The position numbers and the translations under genes are program-made. 19,562 nt of DNA, from positions 3,428 through 22,989 of the forward strand of contig DHNM01000012.1 in the NCBI GenBank assembly GCA_002409525.1, in the 5' to 3' direction. Numbering within the stretch: the first letter of the stretch is position 1; every line of letters starts with the position of its first letter. The notes beneath the pieces were generated by a model. The model worked only from the letters and a program-made list of their open reading frames with translations. It did not search any database and had not been told where the DNA came from. Positions 14,312-19,562 of the stretch are shown in pieces. Source of the stretch: Eubacterium sp. UBA5416 (lineage in GTDB: Bacteria > Bacillota > Clostridia > Lachnospirales > Lachnospiraceae).

Positions 14312-15381
14312 TTATCGGAATCTTTCGCTTTGTCTTTCGACTCTGCGTCACTTTCGGTCTCTGTCTCTGACTCGTCATCATCGTCGATCAGACCATAACT
14401 CTTACGCACCTGCAGTTCCACTTCATCACAAATGTCCGGATGTTCTTTCAGATACTGCTTGGCATTCTCGCGGCCCTGTCCGATCTTGGCCTCATGATAG
14501 GCATACCATGCACCGCTTTTCTGAATCACACCCAGGTCAGAGGCAAGGTCAAGAACGTCGCCCTCTTTGGAAATACCTTTTCCAAACATAATATCAAACT
14601 CTGCCTTTTTGAACGGCGGAGCCACCTTATTCTTCACAACCTTAATTCTGGTACGGTTTCCAACCACTTCTCCGCCTTGTTTCAGAGATTCGATTCTTCT
14701 CACATCGAGTCTTATGGAGGAATAGAACTTCAGAGCACGCCCGCCTGTTGTAGTTTCCGGATTTCCAAACATAACACCGACCTTCTCACGCAGCTGATTG
14801 ATGAAGATTACGATACAGTTTGATTTGCTGATTGCCGCCGTGAGTTTCCGAAGTGCCTGTGACATCAGTCTTGCCTGCAGACCCACATGGGAATCTCCCA
14901 TCTCCCCGTCAATCTCTGCCTTGGGAACCAGCGCCGCGACTGAATCGACAATTACAATATCTACCGCTCCTGAGCGGACCATCGTCTCTGTAATCTCAAG
15001 AGCCTGCTCACCGCTGTCCGGCTGAGAGATATAAAGATTATCAATGTCAACGCCTATATGCTTGGCATAAACGGGATCCAGTGCATGCTCCGCATCGATA
15101 AATCCGGCAATTCCACCTTTTTTCTGTGTCTCTGCGACCATATGCAGTGCCACAGTTGTCTTTCCGGATGACTCAGGGCCATAGATCTCCACAACTCTTC
15201 CTCTCGGAATGCCACCCACTCCCAGAGCGATATCAAGGCTTAACGATCCTGTGGGAATCGTCTCCAGGTTCATATTCGCACTGGCATCTCCCAGCTTCAT
15301 CACAGAACCTTTTCCATATTGTTTTTCTATCTGTCCAATTGCAGCATCAAGAGCTTTTAACTTCTCATCTTTATTTGGCAT
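14308..15381 (-). CDS. recA: Recombinase RecA
   Basis: 357 residues from the ATG at 15379-15381 (AAGGAGAG upstream); the frame opens 11 codons earlier, but those lack a ribosome site. RecA forms filaments on single-stranded DNA, catalyses strand exchange and promotes LexA cleavage. Walker A is GPESSGKTT (68-76); Walker B is IVIVDSVAAL; NQLREKVGVMFGNPETTTGG carries the L2 DNA-binding loop. The C-terminal tail from about 320 is strongly acidic (DDDDESETETES), as in many RecA proteins where it dampens activity. It is followed by recX with a 4-bp overlap and preceded by a LexA box and promoter. Confidence 0.97.
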   Translation of the reverse strand: MPNKDEKLKALDAAIGQIEKQYGKGSVMKLGDASANMNLETIPTGSLSLDIALGVGGIPRGRVVEIYGPESSGKTTVALHMVAETQKKGGIAGFIDAEHALDPVYAKHIGVDIDNLYISQPDSGEQALEITETMVRSGAVDIVIVDSVAALVPKAEIDGEMGDSHVGLQARLMSQALRKLTAAISKSNCIVIFINQLREKVGVMFGNPETTTGGRALKFYSSIRLDVRRIESLKQGGEVVGNRTRIKVVKNKVAPPFKKAEFDIMFGKGISKEGDVLDLASDLGVIQKSGAWYAYHEAKIGQGRENAKQYLKEHPDICDEVELQVRKSYGLIDDDDESETETESDAESKDKAKDSDK

Positions 15382-15397
15382 ATTCTCTCCTTTTCCG

Positions 15398-15411
15398 CAA
15401 ACGTATGTTCG
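15398..15411 (-). promoter_or_regulatory. LexA (SOS) box of recA
   Basis: On the minus strand CGAACATACGTTTG, a near-perfect match to the Gram-positive LexA site CGAAC-N4-GTTCG. It lies just downstream of the -10, around the predicted start of transcription, where a repressor would block it. Confidence 0.85.
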
Positions 15412-15421
15412 CACTATGTAT

Positions 15422-15450
15422 ATGGTATTACACTATCTGATCTTTGTCAA
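15422..15450 (-). promoter_or_regulatory. Sigma-A promoter of recA-recX
   Basis: TTGACA (15445-15450), 17-bp spacer, TACCAT (15422-15427; 4 of 6) on the minus strand. The LexA box follows 10 bp later. Confidence 0.7.
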
Positions 15451-15532
15451 TATTTTTCGGGAAAATTCGCAGTGAAAACTGCCATGCTGAATGACACTTT
15501 TAATCTAACATATAAACTGCAAAACGTCAAGA

Positions 15533-15566
15533 AAGACAGCTCCCGGCATCTGCCGGAATCTGTCTT
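15533..15566 (-). terminator. Probable terminator of glgA
   Basis: AAGACAG (15533-15539) pairs with CTGTCTT (15560-15566), and inside it CCGGCA pairs with TGCCGG across small internal loops. The minus strand continues TTTCTT. It is 15 bp after the glgA stop. Confidence 0.55.
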
Positions 15567-15580
15567 CACCTTTTGATCTG

Positions 15581-17026
15581 TCATTCTCCAATAAGCCAGT
15601 CATACAGCTCCTGGTATTCAAGAGCAGAATGATCCCAGGAATAATCCACCGCCATTGCACGGTCAATAATCTTATTCCATGCTCTTTTCTTTTCATAATA
15701 AATACGCTGGGCATATCGCACAGTGCCAAGCATCTCATGGGCATTATAGTTTTTAAAACTAAACCCTGTTCCTGTTCCCTCATATTCATTGTAAGGCTCC
15801 ACAGTATCTTTAAGCCCGCCTGTCTCGCGCACGATCGGCACGGTACCATAGCGAAGACTCATCAACTGGCTGAGACCGCAGGGTTCGAATAGAGAAGGCA
15901 TCAGCAATGCGTCAGCAGCAGCATAAATCTTATGCGACATTTCCTCCGAATAGTAAATATTGGCCGAGACTTTGTCTCCGTATTTCCACTCAAAATGCCG
16001 GAACATATTCTCGTATCTGGCCTCTCCGGTTCCGAGGATTACCAGTTGAATGTTATCCTGACACATCTCATCCATCATATAAGCGATCAGATCGAAACCT
16101 TTCTGGTCAGTAAGGCGAGACACGATTCCGATCATCATCGCTTTTGGATCAGCTTTCAGTCCAAGCTCTTTTTGCAGTGCCGTCTTGTTCTTCACTTTTT
16201 CCTTTCGGAAATTTTTAGCCGAATACTTTCTTTTAATAAATTCGTCTGTAGCCGGGTTATATTCATCGTAATCAATACCATTTACGATCCCACGAAGGTT
16301 CCCGGACCGGGCACGCATCAGTCCGTCAAAACCCTCTCCGTAAAACGGCATCTTTATCTCCTCCGCATAGGTTTTACTCACCGTAGTGATTGCATCCGCA
16401 TATACCAGACCACCTTTTAAATAGCTGGCATTCTTCTTATATTCGAGTTTATCGGGTGTAAAGTAATAGTCAGCAAGACCTGTGATGTTTTTTATTGTTT
16501 TGATATCCCATATACCCTGAAATTTCAGGTTATGTATCGTCATAACAGTCTTTATTCCGCGGTAAAATTCTCTTTCTTGAAAACCACTCTTTAAGAACAC
16601 GGGAATCAGACCCGTCTGCCAGTCATGGCAGTGGATAATATCCGGACGAAAATCTAACATTGGCAAAGCGGATAAAGAAGCTTTACAAAAAAACGCAAAT
16701 TTTTCAAGATCTGACGGTATGCCTATGTAGGGCTGTGTTCCTGTAAAATGTTCCTCATTGTCGATAAAGTAAAAAGTGACCCCCCCATATTCCAGTTCAA
16801 ATATCCCCACATACTGCTGGCGCCAGTTCAAATCCATATAAAAATGGTCAATATATTTCATCTGTTTCGTAAGCTCTTCGTCAATACCAGAATACTTTGG
16901 AATTATAACACGTACATCGTAATATTTCTTCGGAAAATATTTTGGTAAGGACCCAACCACATCGGCTAATCCACCGGTCTTAATAAACGGTACCGCTTCT
17001 GAGGCCGCATATAATACTTTCTTCAA
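15581..17026 (-). CDS. glgA: Glycogen synthase (ADP-glucose), GT5 family
   Basis: 481 residues, the usual bacterial GlgA size. It extends alpha-1,4-glucan chains from ADP-glucose. KTGGLADVVGSLP (16-28) is the N-terminal ADP-glucose-binding motif. HCHDWQTGL (132-140), SRLTDQKGFDL (303-313) and EPCGLSQL (381-388, including a conserved glutamate) follow in the GT-B fold. The start is TTG at 17024-17026, preceded by a purine-rich AGGAGAGGGGG about eight bases upstream; MKKVLYAASEAVPFIKTGG is the standard N-terminus. No glgB, glgC, glgD or glgP is in the window, so it is an isolated glycogen gene with its own promoter and terminator. Confidence 0.95.
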   Translation of the reverse strand: MKKVLYAASEAVPFIKTGGLADVVGSLPKYFPKKYYDVRVIIPKYSGIDEELTKQMKYIDHFYMDLNWRQQYVGIFELEYGGVTFYFIDNEEHFTGTQPYIGIPSDLEKFAFFCKASLSALPMLDFRPDIIHCHDWQTGLIPVFLKSGFQEREFYRGIKTVMTIHNLKFQGIWDIKTIKNITGLADYYFTPDKLEYKKNASYLKGGLVYADAITTVSKTYAEEIKMPFYGEGFDGLMRARSGNLRGIVNGIDYDEYNPATDEFIKRKYSAKNFRKEKVKNKTALQKELGLKADPKAMMIGIVSRLTDQKGFDLIAYMMDEMCQDNIQLVILGTGEARYENMFRHFEWKYGDKVSANIYYSEEMSHKIYAAADALLMPSLFEPCGLSQLMSLRYGTVPIVRETGGLKDTVEPYNEYEGTGTGFSFKNYNAHEMLGTVRYAQRIYYEKKRAWNKIIDRAMAVDYSWDHSALEYQELYDWLIGE

Positions 17027-17063
17027 TCAGATTGCCCCCTCTCCTGCTAAATTATATATAAAA

Positions 17064-17092
17064 ATTATAGCATAGAAGCCTTCGAATGAAAA
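17064..17092 (-). promoter_or_regulatory. Promoter of glgA
   Basis: TATAAT (17064-17069) with TTTTCA (17087-17092; 4 of 6) at 17 bp, minus strand, in the spo0A-glgA gap. Confidence 0.55.
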
Positions 17093-17116
17093 GAGCATTA
17101 TAAACAGCACAGCAAA

Positions 17117-17899
17117 TCAATTCTTGTACTCGAGTCTGATTTTATCTGCTATCAAAGCTATAAACTCGGAATTTGTCGGCTTCCCTTTTCCGTTACTGAC
17201 AGTATAACCAAACAACGCGTCTATGGTATCCATCTTACCTCTGCTCCAGGCTACTTCAATCGCATGGCGGATCGCGCGTTCCACTCTGCTCGAAGTCGTC
17301 TGGTGTTTTTTTGCTATTGTGGGGTAAAGAATCTTTGTAATCGAATTCAGCATTTCCATGTCTTCTACGGAAAGTATAATTGCATCTCTTAAGTATTGAT
17401 AACCTTTAATATGTGCAGGAACCCCAATCTCATGGATGATGTTTGTGACATCCAGCTCCAGGTTTCTCTCCTGAGGCTGTGGTTTATACTCATTCATCCT
17501 TACTTCCCCTCGTTTGGTTTCTCTGCCTCCAACTGTTTTTATCCGGCTAAGTACGACATCATTGTCAAAGGGTTTCAGAATATAATAATTAGCTCCCAAA
17601 TTAAAGGCATCTTCTGTGATTCTGTCCTGCCCAACCGCAGATATTACAATAAAAGCAGGACGTTTTTTTATCATTTGATCATTCGATACTTTTTCCATGA
17701 TTGTAAGTCCGTCCATCTTCGGCATAATAATGTCCAGCAAAACAACATCCGGATTTTTTTCCCGTATGATATCGTAGATGTCCTTGCCATTATCTGCCTG
17801 TCCTACCAGTTGAAGTTCTTGATCACCTCTAATAATGGTAGATAGTAAATCCAAAATTCGTTCATTATCATCTGCAACTGCAATATTCAGTTTTTCCAT
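17117..17899 (-). CDS. spo0A: Sporulation master response regulator Spo0A
   Basis: 260 residues. Phosphorylated Spo0A binds 0A boxes and decides entry into sporulation. The receiver domain (1 to about 125) has the acidic pocket D10/D11, phospho-acceptor D56 in VVLLDIIMPKMDGL, S87 and K109 in YYILKPFD. A linker follows, then the Spo0A C-terminal DNA-binding domain (about 145-260) with the recognition helix region HQTTSSRVERAIRHAIEVAW (199-218) and TNSEFIALIADKIRLE. The ATG has GGGAGGAG about 10 bases upstream, slightly long. It follows spoIVB on the same strand after 256 bp containing its own promoter. The order recN-spoIVB-spo0A is conserved in spore-forming Firmicutes. Confidence 0.97.
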   Translation of the reverse strand: MEKLNIAVADDNERILDLLSTIIRGDQELQLVGQADNGKDIYDIIREKNPDVVLLDIIMPKMDGLTIMEKVSNDQMIKKRPAFIVISAVGQDRITEDAFNLGANYYILKPFDNDVVLSRIKTVGGRETKRGEVRMNEYKPQPQERNLELDVTNIIHEIGVPAHIKGYQYLRDAIILSVEDMEMLNSITKILYPTIAKKHQTTSSRVERAIRHAIEVAWSRGKMDTIDALFGYTVSNGKGKPTNSEFIALIADKIRLEYKN

Positions 17900-17928
17900 A
17901 GTACAGTATCTCCTCCCGTTGTTCCTGC

Positions 17929-17958
17929 CATAATCAACCCCGATATTGTCTGATTATG
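17929..17958 (-). promoter_or_regulatory. Inverted repeat in the spo0A leader
   Basis: CATAATCA (17929-17936) and TGATTATG (17951-17958) form a perfect 8-bp inverted repeat with a 14-base loop, 30 bp upstream of the ATG. An AGGGCGCCCT palindrome lies at 17974-17983. Either could be a protein site or a leader hairpin; function is unknown. Confidence 0.4.
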
Positions 17959-17996
17959 ATGTGTGGGAAATGGAGGGCGCCCTTTTAAGATATCTT

Positions 17997-18064
17997 ATTT
18001 CCAAACACTAGATTCATTATAGGTTTTAAATCTTCTAAATTCAATAGAAATTTCCAAATACTAG
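17997..18064 (-). repeat. Pair of 15-bp direct repeats flanking the spo0A promoter
   Basis: On the minus strand CTAGTGTTTGGAAAT (17997-18011) and CTAGTATTTGGAAAT (18050-18064) differ at one base. Their 53-bp offset is about five helical turns. One covers the predicted start of transcription, the other lies just upstream of the -35. This is typical of a two-site regulator. Confidence 0.6.
18016..18044 (-). promoter_or_regulatory. Candidate promoter of spo0A
   Basis: TATAAT (18016-18021), 17-bp spacer, TTGAAT (18039-18044; 4 of 6), minus strand. The predicted leader is about 110 bases. I could not identify a convincing sigma-H promoter or a perfect 0A box in this gap. Confidence 0.55.
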
Positions 18065-18155
18065 TAGTTTTCTTTCGCATTTTTCCTATTCAAGTTACAG
18101 GAAATTACATTTTATCTCTATTTTCAACATTTTCCGTCAATTATTGTCAAATAAA

Positions 18156-19358
18156 TCACTGGTCAAGCATGTTTTCTATGAAGATTCCGTAGCCGCATGT
18201 TGAATCTGCAATAAACACGTGAGTGACTGCTCCTATGATTCGGCCATTTTGGATAATCGGGCTTCCTGACATTCCCTGAACAATCCCTCCGGTTGTGTTT
18301 AAAAGTCTCTCATCTGTTACAGAGAGTTCAAAGCACTTGTTCGTATCCGTCTTTCCAAGATCTATGTGATCAATTTTCGCCTGATATTCATTGATAGACC
18401 CATCAACACTACACAAGATTGTCGCAGGTCCTTCTTGAATCTCCTGTTTCATGCCGACCTCATATGGTGTAAGCGGCAGTTGATCGCGGTCTTCCTGATC
18501 AATACTCCCATATATTCCAATTTTAGTATTTTTATCAATTCTTCCCATGATATCCTCATCCCGATAGCGAATGACACCCCGAAGTTCACCCGGACTTCCC
18601 CGACTTCCCTTTAAAACATCCAGAATCTCCGCATGATAGAGCTCGCCTTTGCCAAGTTTCAGCAGATCTCCGGTGTCGGTATCACTGATTCCATGTCCGA
18701 GGGCTCCAAAGTGGTTCTCCTGCGTCACATATGTCAAAGTTCCAATTCCCTGTACATTATCCCTGACCCATATCCCAAGCTTATAGGAACCGTCTTCTGC
18801 CATCACCGGACTAATCTTAAGATCGAGTGGCTGTCCTTCTCTGATAACCGACAAAACCATGGCGCTGCCATCGCCCGAGGCTACTTTCTCTATCAGTTCC
18901 TGTTTGTTTTGCAGCTTTTCTCCATTCAGCTTTTCTATATAATCACCCGCTCTTACGATATGTTCCGCCGGCTTTGAAAGCGTTCCTTCTGCAGTCTGGA
19001 TTTCCCCGGAATCTACAATTAGAATCCCTTCAGTCTCCATATAGATCCCAATGGAACTTCCACTGGCATATACGGATGGACGATCTACCTTTTCTACCTT
19101 CACAGTTTTCAGCGGAATCAGATCCGCCAGTTTCACATCCACTTTATATGACCCGTTTCCCGAAACTTCCATATCTTCTGAATAGGTGACGTAAGGATGC
19201 GTGGTCAGTCTGCCTAATGGATTATCATCATCCTCACAGTAATGGATTTCATCCGGAATAGAATCCCGGAAATTGATATATGCGTATATTCCGGTTCCTA
19301 CGCAGGCAACTGTCAGTAATATAATTGTCAATCTGCGATATTTCTGCCTTCTAGTCAT
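18156..19358 (-). CDS. spoIVB: SpoIVB serine peptidase (family S55), sigma-K checkpoint protease
   Basis: 400 residues from the ATG at 19358. SpoIVB is made in the forespore and secreted into the intermembrane space, where it triggers processing of pro-sigma-K by cleaving SpoIVFA. An N-terminal membrane or signal segment is at about 10-28. A PDZ domain (about 95-185) includes IVDSGEIQTAEG and VRAGDYIEKLNG. The peptidase domain shows H222 in LGHGISD, D349 in SVTDERLL and S364 in QGMSGSPIIQNGR. Spacings of 127 and 15 residues equal those of H236/D363/S378 in B. subtilis. A GTG three codons earlier (19367) is an alternative start but abuts AAAGGA. It lies 78 bp after recN and has a sigma-G-like promoter. 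Confidence 0.95.
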   Translation of the reverse strand: MTRRQKYRRLTIILLTVACVGTGIYAYINFRDSIPDEIHYCEDDDNPLGRLTTHPYVTYSEDMEVSGNGSYKVDVKLADLIPLKTVKVEKVDRPSVYASGSSIGIYMETEGILIVDSGEIQTAEGTLSKPAEHIVRAGDYIEKLNGEKLQNKQELIEKVASGDGSAMVLSVIREGQPLDLKISPVMAEDGSYKLGIWVRDNVQGIGTLTYVTQENHFGALGHGISDTDTGDLLKLGKGELYHAEILDVLKGSRGSPGELRGVIRYRDEDIMGRIDKNTKIGIYGSIDQEDRDQLPLTPYEVGMKQEIQEGPATILCSVDGSINEYQAKIDHIDLGKTDTNKCFELSVTDERLLNTTGGIVQGMSGSPIIQNGRIIGAVTHVFIADSTCGYGIFIENMLDQ

Positions 19359-19379
19359 TATTATCACATCCTTTCTGTC

Positions 19380-19413
19380 AAAAAGGACACATGACTTAAC
19401 ATCATGTATCCTT
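19380..19413 (-). terminator. Terminator-like hairpin between recN and spoIVB
   Basis: AAGGACACATGA (19383-19394) pairs with TCATGTATCCTT (19402-19413), 11 of 12 positions paired, 7-base loop. The minus strand then runs TTTTT. It would end recN transcripts. Confidence 0.65.
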
Positions 19414-19415
19414 CC

Positions 19416-19444
19416 TAGTATGTGATAATTCAGCTATTATAATC
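19416..19444 (-). promoter_or_regulatory. Sigma-G/sigma-F-like forespore promoter of spoIVB
   Basis: On the minus strand CATACTA (19416-19422) is a perfect sigma-G -10. GATTA (19440-19444) is a 4-of-5 match to the -35 GHATR at 17 bp. It overlaps the recN 3' end. Forespore control of spoIVB is established in Bacillus. Confidence 0.6.
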
Positions 19445-19562
19445 GGGAAGATTTTTGAATCCGCGCCAATTCTTTCATCTCTTTTGCATTCTCTTCCACT
19501 GCTTTTGTAATCTTTGCGCCACCCAGAATCCGTGCCAGTTCCATAATTGACTCTTCTTCCGA
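19437..19562 (-). CDS. recN: DNA repair protein RecN, C-terminal fragment (runs off the window)
   Basis: Only the last 41 codons are present, ending TAA at 19437-19439; the gene continues past 19562. The peptide ESIMELARILGGAKITKAVE followed by ENAKEMKELA matches the C-terminal end of RecN, an SMC-like ATPase that acts in double-strand break repair. The location upstream of spoIVB and spo0A on the same strand supports this. The gene has been read directly from the sequence since it is too short for an automated call. Confidence 0.85.
   Translation of the reverse strand, partial: SEEESIMELARILGGAKITKAVEENAKEMKELARIQKSSRL

Noticed and set aside
18066..18155. 0A boxes and a sigma-H promoter upstream of spo0A
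   Set aside because: TGTTGAA and TTGACGGAA only approximate TGTCGAA, and the sigma-H-like elements found had wrong spacing.

Overview
The window comes from the chromosome of an endospore-forming Firmicute, most likely a member of the Clostridia of Lachnospiraceae type. This rests on five sporulation genes (spoIIP, gpr, spo0A, spoIVB and the spore-linked order recN-spoIVB-spo0A), strong AGGAGG-type ribosome binding sites, TTG and GTG starts, a Gram-positive LexA box, and RNase Y. No tRNA, rRNA, phage gene, transposase or CRISPR array was seen. Nearly all genes lie on the minus strand; gpr and an AraC-type regulator are the exceptions.

Layout on the + coordinate. Positions 83-7121 hold a conserved housekeeping and sporulation block: hemW, lepA, spoIIP, rpsT, gpr (opposite strand) and holA. 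Positions 7164-11619 hold a metabolic segment: a GH51 alpha-L-arabinofuranosidase, a divergent AraC-family regulator, a D-lyxose-type isomerase and a cytoplasmic type I asparaginase. Positions 11997-15381 hold RNA decay and recombination genes: rny, then recX and recA in a 4-bp-overlapping operon with a LexA box. Positions 15581-19562 hold an isolated glycogen synthase (glgA), then spo0A, spoIVB and the 3' end of recN.

The most interesting content is non-coding. A family of roughly 150-157-bp interspersed repeats occurs at four intergenic places between positions 1 and 11929: one truncated copy at the window edge, three complete copies, and truncated companion modules beside the complete ones. 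Every copy points the same way (+), opposite to most genes. Each complete copy can fold into a closing stem (P1) around three hairpins (P2, P3, P4). The copies differ mostly by paired changes that keep all four stems, which is strong internal evidence for a selected nucleic-acid structure. I do not recognise the family and see no protein partner. It may be a structured RNA, a non-autonomous mobile element or a regulatory DNA repeat. Several long apparent ORFs or N-terminal extensions in this window are only translations of these repeats.

Other regulatory points are: a TTG start on rpsT with its Shine-Dalgarno sequence in a hairpin loop; two 15-bp direct repeats 53 bp apart flanking the likely spo0A promoter; an inverted repeat around the -35 of the lyxose-isomerase gene; and a sigma-G-like promoter for spoIVB that overlaps the recN end and an apparent terminator. 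Two stretches over 300 bases lack genes, 8661-9034 and 11620-11996. Both are filled mainly by the repeat family plus promoter or terminator elements. All functional calls come from reading translated sequence and motifs; no database search was run.
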